From the NCBI GenBank assembly GCA_020796225.1, contig CM036761.1:32376928-32440927 (forward strand): a stretch of 64,000 nt of DNA, given 5' to 3'. Below are positions 31,439 to 44,200 of the stretch, piece after piece. The translations under genes were made by a program, and so were the position numbers. The notes under the pieces were generated by a model. It did no database searches. It was not told the origin of the DNA and saw nothing but the letters and a program-made list of their open reading frames with translations. The first letter of the stretch is position 1. Every line of letters begins with the position of its first letter. The stretch comes from Arion vulgaris (lineage: Eukaryota > Mollusca > Gastropoda > Stylommatophora > Arionidae).

Positions 31439-31885
31439 CTATTGATAAAGAAACGCAAACAGTTGTAGACTATCAAGGACGGTGGACATCCATGAAAGAG
31501 AAGAAGAGGAAGACGAAGAAGCAGATGGATTCTTTTCTTCTGCGTTCTCACTAGATTGGGATTTCGGATTCTCTAATAATCGATTATCAGCCACGCATAC
31601 AGTTTGTCTTCGACGCTGGTGTCGTGATGGTAGGTCCGACATTCTTACTGCGTGGCTAAATCTCCGAAGCAGATCGGCGACCGTAGAATCCGTTATCCCA
31701 GTCCTCATTGTGAGGGAGATGGATTCAAGATGTATTTGAGCATAATGGCTGTAGAGGCTGGACATCTGGCATACGACAGAGAGAAATGTTGTATGACTGT
31801 TAAGTTGATAAAGTTCTGTCACTGACATCTGGCATACAACAGAGAGAAATGTATGACTGTTAAGTTGTAAAGTCTGTCCTGACAT
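31439..31885 (-). CDS. Unidentified 148-codon open frame downstream of TP53I11
   Basis: The frame lies 171 bp past the TP53I11 stop on the same strand. Its first third is a DNA repeat (QLNSHT..FLSVVCQMS twice). The middle reads SLTMRTGITDSTVADLLRRF, SHAVRMSDLPSRHQRRRQ; the end has a Ser run from GAAGA-type DNA. It may be part of the TP53I11 3' untranslated region that happens to be open, or an exon of another minus-strand gene (CTCTACAG at about 31760 could be an acceptor). I do not recognise a family. Confidence 0.25.
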   Translation of the reverse strand: MSGQTLQLNSHTFLSVVCQMSVTELYQLNSHTTFLSVVCQMSSLYSHYAQIHLESISLTMRTGITDSTVADLLRRFSHAVRMSDLPSRHQRRRQTVCVADNRLLENPKSQSSENAEEKNPSASSSSSSSLSWMSTVLDSLQLFAFLYQ

Positions 31886-31925
31886 TGCATAGACAGAAAT
31901 GTTGTATGACTGTAAGTTGATCAGT
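31745..31925. repeat. Three-copy direct repeat, about 60 bp
   Basis: GACATCTGGCATACGACAGA, GAGAAATGTTGTATGACTGT and TAAGTTGATAAAG recur three times with small gaps, just past the TP53I11 stop. Confidence 0.75.
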
Positions 31926-32055
31926 CTGTCACTGACAAACTACTCGATGAACATATTAATCACCACATCATTCTATCATATACAGCATTATCTTTAATAT
32001 ATCATTGACATATAAACGAGTATACAACACACATAAAGTGACACAGACGTCCATA

Positions 32056-32234
32056 TCACTTCTCCTTGTTAATGTCTTTGCTGGATGTGCTGCGTCTTAT
32101 AGTATGGAACTTTCTCTGCATCAGTGCCCATTGATAGAACCAGTTTATAAAGACATTGATTCCATGAAAGGAGGCCAGCATTAGTGTATTCCGTGTAAAA
32201 GACAGTGACGAAAAGAGCCAATGAGCTGAAGCGA
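32056..32234 (-). CDS. TP53I11: TP53I11 last exon
   Basis: Acceptor ATTTATTTCAG, then 59 codons including TGA at 32058-32056: [35 protein letters not shown] and a basic tail. Phase joins the previous exon through a Val codon. Similarity to the human C-terminus is weak, but position, phase and hydrophobic pattern fit. Confidence 0.85.
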
Positions 32235-35200
32235 CTGAAATAAATACAACGGAAAAGATTGTTAGTCTCATAATATAAATACTAAAACTGCTACCATAAT
32301 AAAGCTGATAAGATACTAAAATTATTTAATAATGGAAATATACATTTATGAATATATTCAAAAGGTGGAGTTGCTAAAGCGCTGACATTATTGAAATACT
32401 GAGTTTATTAAAATACTAAAATTGTTAAAATACTGTACATAGTTAAATACTGGATCAACTACGATACTATAGTTTGAGCAATACTGTTTATAATAGAATA
32501 CTGAAAATTCTAGAATGCTAGAGATTTTAAGAAAATTAGAGATATCATTGTTATAACTCATGTCAAAATTAAAATACTTAATATATATTAGAATAATAGA
32601 AATATTAAAATACTGGAATTATTAAAATAGGAGAGATATTACAGTGCTTTTGATATTACAGTACTGTATATATTTTTAAAATACAAATGTTAAAATACTG
32701 AGAAATTAAACATCTTTGACATAAATATTTTGAAGTTATTAAAATACTAGACATATAAAAGATATACTACATTATAGGTGGGAGTAAAATACTGAAAATA
32801 AAGTAATACTTGTGACATTAGAATACTTGAGATATTAAAATATAGAAGATAATGAAATACTGAAGCTCTTAAAATAATGAAGATAGTAAAATACCAGAAA
32901 TCTAAACTATATTGGAAATATAAATACTGGAAATTATAACTATATTGGAAATAGTAGAATACAAGAAGTGTTAACTGTATTGAAGATAATAAAATACTGG
33001 AAATCTTAACTATATTGAGGATTGTAAAATATTGGACATCTGTACATTGGAGAAACTGAAACAATGACAACTCTTAAAATGCTCATGACATTAGGCTATA
33101 TGAAACATTAACATACTAGAGACATTAAAATATAGGATATATTAGAATGTTGGAATTAATAAAACACATGAGATACTAAAATACCAGAGATACTTAAAAT
33201 ATTGAATATACTAAAATACGAAATTTTAAAATATTGAATATCCTAAAATACAGGCGTTACTTAAAATACTGAATATACTAAAATACTAGAGATACTTAAA
33301 ATATTGAATATACTAAAATACCGAGATACTTAAAATATTGAATACTAAAATACTGAGATACTTAAAATATTGAATATACTAAAATACAGAGATACTTAAA
33401 ATATTGAATATACTAAAATACCGAGATACTTAAAATACTGAATATACTAAAATACCAGAGATACTTAAAATACTGAATATACTAAAATACCGAGATACTT
33501 AAAATATTGAATATACTAAAATACCAGGATACTTAAATACTGAATATACTAAAATACCAGAGATACTTAAAATACTGAATATACTAAAATACCGAGAACT
33601 TAAAATACTGAATATACTAAAATACGGGAGATACTTAAAATATTGAAAATACTAAAATACCAGAGATATCTAAAATACCGAATATACTAAAATACCGGAG
33701 ATACTTAAAATACTGAATATACTAAAATACCGTAGATATTAAAATACTGAATATACTAAAATACCGAGATACTTAAAATACTGAATATACTAAAATACGA
33801 ATACTAAAATATGAATATACTAAAATACTGAATATACTAAAATATGAATACTTAAAATACTGAATATACTAAAATACCGAATATACTAAAATACTGAATA
33901 TACTAAAATACCGAATATACTAAAATATTTTGTTATCCATTCAATGAGTGGTCTCTGTAACGTAGAGGTTAGGTGTTCGTCTGTCCTGCCAAACATATCA
34001 GGTTTGCTCCCTCCTGAAGCCATCTGGATATTTTTCCAAAGATCCCTGATCACAGTGTAAGTCAGATCGAGTGTTCCTAGTCCTATCGGAGACGGACGAT
34101 AAAACGTAGATCTTGAGTTCAATATAAGTATGTAAAAGAACACTTGGCAGTTCAAAATCGAGAAGAGCAGGATTGGAATTCGCCTCCAGGGAAAAATTCA
34201 TTAGAAAAGATTAACTATAAAATTCCTAAAAGAATATCTTCAACATCTAAATTACACCGGGGACTCTCGCCGGTGCTACGAAGTTCGTCAAACTACAGTT
34301 GAGATCTTCCTGCCTAAGAAAGATATCGGAGCATACATGGTTACTCACTGAAGTGCAATGATGATGGTCCTGTCACATCAATCATATCTTTTCATATATA
34401 CATATATATATATATTTTTATATATTCATCATATTTTATGTATTGATTCATGTTTCCTTCATTAATGACTGTATTGATTTTATTTAATGAAACAGGTAAT
34501 GAAATAATGATTATCATTTCTTCAGTGGTTAATGCTATCATTAACTGTTTTAAACGTAACATCATTTAGAGTGTCCCTTTAATATGTAGATGCTCATTAG
34601 TTTAAGTACATCATTAGAACTGATGAACACGTAAGTATGGGTTGTATGATGTTTGTGGCTAATGCATCTAGAATTTGCAGATACTCAATTACAGTTTATT
34701 GGATTTCAAATACACGACGGTTTGTTTGTATGGAGGATATTGGTGTAGAGTAGTTGTCTACATTTGATCGATGTATACATTAAATTTTATGCTAAATCTG
34801 ATCGTACATGAGTATTGCAACATGTGTAAAATTAAGTAAAGAAACCTTTTTTATACCACGTTGTTTGTAATATAATGCGGTGTCAGGTCAGTACTTTTCA
34901 TTGACCGTCGGCACACGGTGGGTGGTGTGGTCAACATAACTCCAACCGCCTTTACTTTCCACTGTTTTTCTGGTACCCATTTCAGCTGGGTTCATTGGAG
35001 AGCGTTACGGTTGGAAAAAATGCCTGCGTAATTGAACCCGGGCCACTAGCCTAAGAAGCTAGTTCACTAGGAACTAGGCTACTGCCGCTCTACAACATAT
35101 ATATATATATATTTGTATATTTGCATTAATTTTGTATCTTTATACATTGCACAGGACCTACAAGCAATTTCTTCATATTAAATCATAACCTAGGCAACTC

Positions 35201-38200
35201 GTTTAATCTCTACTACGGAATTATGTGCAATATTTCTCGAATGTATCAGTAAAGTTCATCTCATGGTTCCCATATTGTGTTTTATATATAATCCCTTGTG
35301 TCTTTGTCTTCTCTATCTTAACTAAAGTATTCAGGGAGTCTATGTGGCAGGGTGTTTAAGCCTTGCCTTGCGTGCCGACGGTCGTGGGTTCGAATACGGA
35401 CTACGCCATTCTGTTTACATGTGTATTTTTTCCAGAGACCCTTCAGTATAGAAGAATCGAGCGTTATGGGGTAAAACCCAGGTGCAATGAAATCAGTCCG
35501 TCTGCTTTGTTCCTTTAAATAATGGATCAAACTGTGTTTCTTACATCTATATATATATATATATTATATATCTATTATATATCTTTTATTATTAATATTC
35601 TTGCATAATAGATTTTGATGATAGTAATGCTATTTTATTTACATAAATTTCAACTTGTGATAACATTATTTATAGCAGAACATTCATAGCAGTGCACACG
35701 ATATTAAAACACAACATTGATTGTGCATTACATTAATCCACATAAATAAGCATGCACATATGAAAACACAAAACATTTAAAAACAATACCGTTCGTTTGT
35801 TGCCAGGACTCACAAGGGGAGCAAAGAATAGTAACACTGAGACCTACAAGGCATATCGTAAGAGGCGACTGATGTAGGGGCCTAAGGAAACAGCTACCCT
35901 AGTAAATAAAAAGCGTCGTAGAAATCGATTGTGCTGATCTATGTGTAGGTGCATAACTGTAGTAAAGGTAAAGGAACCCTTTTATACCTCGTGGTATATA
36001 GGTCAATACAGTGTTAGGCCTGTTTTTCATTGACCGTCGGCACACGATGGGTGATGTGGTCAGCATCACGCCAGCGCCTTTACTTTCCCAGAGCATGTCT
36101 GGTACCCAGTTTAGGCTTGGTCGACCTGAGAGCCGTCGCGGTCGGGAAAATTCCACGCACATTGCGGGAGCTGAACCCAGACCACCAGCCTTGCGAAGCG
36201 AGTTCACTAACAACTACGCTACAGCGGCTCTCACATACAGGTGCATAACTGGTAGAACGTATAATCGCTCTTAGGATCAGATAAAACAGAAATCACAAAG
36301 AGTGGTTAACAAGTGGTCAATTTGGAGCGTTCGAAAAAGATGAAGCAGAAGAAGTTTAAAACAATACTAGAAAATTGAATGTAACTGCGAAAATAAATTA
36401 GCGATACTTGTTGGAAGAAAGCGATCATAGCAAAGATTATCAAATGTCACATATTCTTTAAGGGCAACGGCCGATGTGGACATTGGATTTATACCAGTTT
36501 GTTTGCTAAATGTATAGTCTTTAAATTACAATCTTACAATTAATTATTATGACTTTATACGTATACAGAGACATGTCTGGTCAACCACTAGTGACAACTG
36601 ATGGAGATATGTTGGGCACACGTTGAGGAGAAATGATCAACGAATATCAAAGCAGGCATTGAAGTGGATGCAAAGGGTTCAAGAAAGAGAGGTCAACCTA
36701 AATAGACCCTGAAACGAACTTTGCTGAGAGAGGCAGGAAATATCGGTCTCAGTTCCATGGAGGAGATTGAGCGAGTTGCCCAGGATAGAGCGGTATGGAG
36801 AAATTACTTGCAGGCCCTATGTAACGTTAACGGTACGAGAGGAATTATTATTATTATACATATTTATTATGATGTTATACATATAAATATTAATGCGTGC
36901 GTGTATGTGTGTGTGTGTTAGCAGAGATAGACAAGCGTGTCGAACTCAAAAAAGCATGCATTAATCAATAATGAATTAACGTGATTTCAACGTTAAGTAT
37001 TGTAAGCTAACTCGTAGTGTTATGCAGTATTATTTGCATCATGTGCGCTGAATGTAGTTTTGAAAAAAATGATTGAACATAGGAACAGTTACATACTTCA
37101 TATCACATACTAATACGGTTAAGAGCTTGATAATATCTATGAAGTTAACAACTATACATATTTGGTTATTTAATCTATATTTGAACGATGGAATTAGAAG
37201 ATAGGTAGGTAGTTTAGTTTCGAATCAGACACAAAATGGTTGATGGTTTATTTTCCACACCGACGTTCCACATGCCAGGATACTTAGTCCTACTAACCTC
37301 CTGCATGCTTAGACATAGAAATGTTTAATATCTTACGATCTGCAAAAGATCCGAACAATATTTTCTGTTATTCAACTTTATATTTACTTGCTCAATCCTC
37401 AAGTGGTACGTGTGACAATTTATGTTGTAAAGGGAAAACCGCCAGTGTGTTGCCAAGGCTCATAAGGGAGCAAAGAATAGTAACACTGCGACCTACAAGG
37501 AATATCGTAAGAGACGACTAAGTAGGGCCTAGGAAGCTACCTAGTAAATAAAAGCGATGCAGCACGTGTTAACCACTATTTGGGATATGTATGTGATATT
37601 TGCCTAAGAGCGATTGTACGTTGTGCCAGTTATGCGCCTACAAGTAGCCAGCACATCCGATATCTGTGATGCTTTTTATTAGTAGCGTAGCTTCCCTAGA
37701 CCTCTACCTCAGCCGCCTCTTACGACATGCTTTGTTAGTCGCAGTGTCATCTCCCCTCAAGCCTGGCACACACCGCACTGCTCTCCCCTCCTCTCTAACG
37801 CAATTCGGCTTGAATAATGATAAAGATAAAAGTAACATTATTTTCCAAACTAGTTTATCAGTTAATAATGTGACTTGTCTGCTATATTTTAATGGTGATG
37901 TGCTTTTAGACATAATAATTGAGAGAGAGTACAGTTTTTAAAAGATGAAAGTAACATTATTTTCCAAACTAGTTTATCGAAGTTAAGTAATGTAACTTTG
38001 TCTGCTACATTTTATTGATGATGTGCTTTTACGTTACAGACATAAATAATTGTAGAGAGTGGACAGTTTTTAAAATCTTGATTTAGCGATAACAAAGCAG
38101 AAGACTATGTGAAATAAAAGATAACAGGAAGATTATGATTGATACAGGATGCGATAGTTGACTTTGAAAATGGCAACAACATAGACATAATATTGAAAAT

Positions 38201-41200
38201 TAAGAAGGTTGCAAGGCTTAGAGGTAGGAGAAAATTAGTATCTCAGTAAAGTGGCACTTTCTTTCAATATAGCTTGTCAGTCTGTTGTATCCCTTAAGGA
38301 GACTGCATATAACAGACTGTATTTTGCGTGTCATAAGGTGGAATATGTTTTCGAAGTCTGCTGTTGGGTGCTTACGCTTCCTCATTCCTAAAATTATCTT
38401 TTGTTCTTATGTGCGATGTCCTTTTCATTCCGTACGATACTATATAAATCATCAAGGTGCGTATCCTTTTTAGGATGATGTTCTCTTTGCAGCGCATCTG
38501 AAATTCACTCTGTCTCTAGCCAGTTCACCCACTTCGTCGATGGTCATGTTCATGGTTTATTTAATATCTTGTAGCCATCTTCTTCTTGGTCTGCTTCAGC
38601 ATCCTGGGACACTGCCCTCTAATATTGTTCTCTTCAGGCCATCGTGATGCTTGATGCGACCAAAGTATCTAATTGTTCTGTATAGTATGCGTGATGACGT
38701 GATTGATCATGTACCTTGTCGTTTCCCACTTCGCGCTGAAGCGTCATAAGGGGCGATAATGGGTTCAGAAGAATTTGGGGGCGTTAAGACGATTAGGGTC
38801 GGTGGCTCCTTAAAGAAGAAATTAATAATAAATATTTTAAAATAAACTATTTTCGTGATTTTGCGATTGAATATAATCATTTAAAATTTCAATTCTGCAT
38901 TTTAATTCATCTCATGTCCATCTTACACGATCTATTTTTTCATCAATTAACTATTTCATGCATATAATCACTTGAAAATTGACCATGTATTACAGGAATA
39001 TATATATATATATATAAATTTTCTATGTCAAAAGAAAATAGAGCAAGTATATATGTAAGGGGGAGTTGGCAAACTGTTATAATGTAGAGGGGGCGTTACA
39101 AAGTTTATGTTGTGCAAAGTGGGCGATGGGTCGAAATAGTTTGGGAATCTATGATGTACCTCATCGTGTTTCCTGTACTGCTACTAGATCTGTATCTTCC
39201 CTGTAAAGACTTATGTTGTTTATATAGTTTTATATTCAGTGTATTCCTTCTCTGTTACGTTCAGCTCTTACTATACTACAATACGAGCTGCAAAAAAAGA
39301 CAGAACACACACCAACCACATGTCTAACCTTGATCATGTATGCCCCACCTGTGGTAGGGGATTATATTCTAGGATTGGACTCTGCAGTCATCTCCACGCA
39401 CACCAAAGAAGTGCAGCAGCACGCGTCTGATGCTGTTTTCATTATCGCTTGTGATGGACGGATACTACATTACAATACATTACTAATACTGTTTATTAGA
39501 TTATTGCTACAATAAACTCAACAATCCACTGCTCAATACAGGCTAAAGTAGCACATTACTTTGTCGTGATCTGTGTTGTTAAACTTAAACTTTTAGCTGC
39601 TAAGGACGTATATATACGTGTTTCCCATTCCTTTCTAAAGACGCATTAACACGTCTGTTATTATCTCTCTCTGTGGGCTAAAGACGTGTTAACACGTTAT
39701 ACATTGCTACTGTCACTGCTATAGGCGTACATTCATGTTTGTGACCTAGAAACAAAGAGTAGCTATTTTTAGCTCAGCCTTCAGAAAGTATGTAGCAGGG
39801 AATTGGTTAAGACGTGTAAACTTGTCTTACTAAGCACCTTAGAATAATTGTTTTATTTTACATGGTATATTAAGTTGTTATCTAAGATTTTCAATTGATA
39901 GTACGCTGCTGTTACACCACTCGTTGTCTAGTATACTAAATGAAAATAAGAACGCAACATTGTAATTTAAAAGAAAAAATAGAATCGTTGCCGGAATTAC
40001 TAAGCAAGCTCTTCACAGCCGCCTTGTTCTGTTTATTCTCTAAAGTTTGTTTTGGCTTTCGGCGTCAGGTCAAATAAAGGGACACATAGAGCGAGCCTCC
40101 TTATGCGCTCTGTACAATGTCGACTTAGTGCCTCGGATATTCCGTCGCTTCTTCGTTTACGTGGTAGTCATCTGGGTCTGTTGCCGTTGTACCTAAGTTC
40201 TAGTACGCTTTAGGGAGACTTTGGGGAGACTGACTTGTTATGTTACCTTGCTACGAGTCTGAACCATTTGGTCCGTTGTTCCTTTATATATTATTGTATC
40301 ACCGTTAATGCTCCACTCTTCTTCTGATTTCGTCGTTTCTGATCTTATCTCTTCTGGTAACATTTAGAATTCTCTTGTAAACACTTCATCATGTCGTGTA
40401 GTTCTGCAAGCTGAAAATGACAGTTGGTCTATTGATGTATCATCGGAGCAGGGGCACTGACATAAACATGCTTCAGTTGTTTTCACTGGACGATCAAATA
40501 TATTTTGCTTTCATTGTTATTCTTGTAATTTGTTGTTCATTGTTTCATTATTCTATTCCACGCAAAATTATTGACTTTATGTACAGTGAAGTAAATATGT
40601 TTCTTACTGTCATTTACAAGGACTTGTGTCAAATATATCTCTTCATGTGCATATATTTTTATTTGTTCCGATCCAGAAGCACTTGAGCTTTCAGCTATTC
40701 GGCTCGGTGGAATAAACATCGTAACCCTTCGGTTCGGTTCCACGAACACCGTAAATCTGGAGAACCTGTGGTTTTTTCTGCCAGTCCACGGAATTGATCC
40801 CACACTCACAGAGGACTTGTCACCCGTCGTCCAACGAGCTACGAACATGCTGGGCAGGCGGGCAGAGCCTGTTTTCATACTATGGAATAAGGTGTTAGGC
40901 TAGAAAATCTATTGGCCAGCGGCACACGTTTGAAAACATCACGTCAGTTGCCTTTACTTCACACTCCTGCTCTGTTAGCCACTTAACGCTAGGTAAAGAT
41001 AAGAACCGTTTGTGGTAGAGAAAAAATACCCTTCTGAGAAATGGAACCAAGACCACTCCATTTGAAGGACAGTGCAACGTTATGTATTTTGTGAGAAAAA
41101 AGAAGTGCAAAGAGAGTGAAGATATGCATAATCCAACACAAAATTACAGTATTCTTTATCACAAAACAAATAAATAAAAAAATAAAATAAACTAAAAAAA

Positions 41201-44200
41201 TTTTAAAAATAGACTACAAATAAAAATGTCTAAAAATAAGGTTAAGTGTCAAGGGTAAATAATGGTGCACTCAATAACGGAAACAAAAAAATAAAAAATA
41301 AAAAGTAAATGAATGTGCAAAAACAAAACTTACTAGGAAAAAAATGCAAGATCTAATTTCTTTACTACGCACACAAATGCACGCATTACTGTTCTACTTT
41401 GAATGCATACTAAATACTCCACGTTAAAGTGGTATTTGACTTACAACAAATGGATTTCTAATGGAACTTCATCGAAATATGTGGGAAGGAAGTGCCGTCA
41501 GCGGTAATGCCTCAAGTCCATGGTAAGGACAATGTAGAAATAGAGGCTGCCAGCTACCTGGCCACACCTCCACAGGAAAAATGCATACGATCCAAAACAA
41601 GTGTACACAGGAGATTCCAAGGTGGTGGATGAGAACACTGAAACTGGACAGCATGTAAGCAGATACTTCAGCAAAACATATCACTTGCAATTTATAAATA
41701 CAGATGTCTACGGTTGAAACGTAATAAAACAAACTCAATCTTAGATTTTAAATTCCCCAAATGGTTAGTTTATATGATATTCAACAACGGTCGACATATT
41801 GTTGCCATAACTGTTGCACATATTCTAAAATAAATACATTTGTGTTTCTATAATTTTAAAATGAATATGTCTATGTATAAATTTTGTTTTAAAATATTGT
41901 TTTTATTATGAATAAATTTAGAAGCTAATCAAATAATGTGATATATTTTCTCTGCTGAAATTAGAAATCATGAAATAATGAGAGACTCGATTATGAAATT
42001 CAACATCAAACGTTTCATTACAATTATTTATATATATATATATTTATATATATATATATTATATATATTTATTATTTAAATAAATGATATTAAAAGGATA
42101 GGCAAGACGTTGACAGATTTGGAAGGGATGGCAAGAGAAATGAAGGGCAAGAGGTTGCTTGCTGAAAACATGTGCTCCGTTGGGAGCTGGAAGGTGAAGA
42201 AGGAGAAGATACATTAAAAAAATTGTATATACAGGTACACTAGATAATTTACGTCATTGATATTGAAAGAATAGACAAAAACGTGGAAAGAATTGGAAGG
42301 TAGGCAAAAGAGATAAAGGGCAAGAGATGCTTGTTGAAGACCTGTGCTCCGTTGGGAGTTGAAAGGCAAAGAAGAAGAGGATAAATTTCAATAAACGTAT
42401 CTACAGGTTCACTATTTGCACATGCAATATGTAAAAGTTATTTTTATACAAAAATAATATTCAAAAACGAACATTAAAGTTAACAGCTGAAAGAAAAGAA
42501 AAACAACTTTCTTGCAGAAATTGTAATGAAATACTGAAAATGTCAGGAGTAGTTTTAGTATTACTTTGTATTAGTAACACTTGATTGAAAGATTGTTGTT
42601 ATTGTCAGTAATACGTTGTTACAAAACTAACATTGCAGACCAGTGGCGGCTCGTGATCGTTTTTGTTTGTGGGGCCAGACACACATTTCGGGAAATTCAT
42701 TGTTTTGGGTTAGGTTATATTTTAATTTATTAAATAATAAATACATGCTACACATTATTTTTGGTGGGGTCCGACCCTCTGGCCCTTAATGATGAGCCGC
42801 CACTGTTGCAGACGAAGATTCAAACATATCGATGTTGTGTAATTAGTTATTTACTATACCGCTCAGAAACATAGACTGTTTACTCAAGGCACGAGAGGAG
42901 ACTTAACATATTTCACCTTCGATGTCTCCGCAAGATTATGAACATCAGGTGGTACGACAAGATAGCGAACTCTGAAGTATTGCAACTTGCAAACCTGCAT
43001 TCCATCACGGGCATGCTCAGCAGTAGACGACTAAGATGGTTGGGGAATATTAGAAAAACGAAAGCTTGTCGCATACCAACAAATGGTGATCTGTGAACTT
43101 TCAGAAGAGAAGATGCACCAGGTAGACCACTGCTCAGACATAAAGATGTCGACATGCCTCAATGATGAACTTTTCTATAGGTTTCAGCACATGGGGAAAA
43201 CTTGCTCATGACAGAGTTTTGTGAAAAGCGATATTGTGCAAGGGCGTAGAGTTTTTTTTAGAAGAAACTTATGTATGAGCTGAAAGACAAGAGAGAAAAG
43301 CGAAAACATCGAGTTTGTCACAGTAAAACACTTGTCAATTGAATGTCTGTAAAGATGAACAAGGTCATATAATAAGCAGTAATCTTATATTTCTAATGTT
43401 TCATTGTGAATGAAAAGAAATAAAAACAGAGACAAAGATCATTATTAAATATAAAACTTCAGTAACACTATGCAAGAAAACACACGTAGATAAAATAACA
43501 TATGCTGTTTATTTTCAAATTTTACTAAAACTAAATAACAATAAATGTGATTAAAATTCGTTATATCATTGCTTCTTTTCACAAGAAGTTTCTCACAAGA
43601 AGTTTGGCTTGATAAAGACTGTTGGTCGAAACGTGCTGTTTGCATTGTTTTGTATTCAAACTCAGTACTGTTACATTTTCGCATTGCAAATCAATACTAA
43701 TGTTGTAGACAAATGTTGGTTTAAATTTTTAACTATGTAGACGTTATTCTTAAAAGGTTAATTTTTGCAACAGAAAACGCTTTAATTAACCCTTTCACCC
43801 TTCTGAGCTGATTTACAGGATAGAACATTTTTAAGATTGCTCAGAACTGATAAACTGGCTAATTTAATATGCACTCTGCATGTGTCCGGGAGTAACACAC
43901 ATTACGGAGTGAAATGATTAATGTACACATGTATATAATGCAGTTGACCATACTGCCAAACCGTTACATTCTCATTATATTATAGGCGTATCTAAATGTA
44001 GCAGTTGGTAATAGGCGACCAGAAGCGACGTTAAAAATGCAATTTAGCTGTTTGAACAGATCAAAATGTACGAAACAAAAGCTTAATTATACACTGCATC
44101 ATTGAACTGCCCATTGTGTCTGTGATTTATATATTATGAAACTGATACCCGTGTGGAGACACCAGCAACAATGATATATCTGACACAAATAACATATAAT

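Noticed and set aside
32747..33070. 107-codon minus-strand frame rich in Tyr, Phe, Ile
   Set aside because: Low-complexity product of the AT-rich minisatellite.
41469..41738. Additional membrane-protein exon of TP53I11
   Set aside because: The junction between 45989 and 32234 is already in phase without it, and the frame has no similarity to the family.
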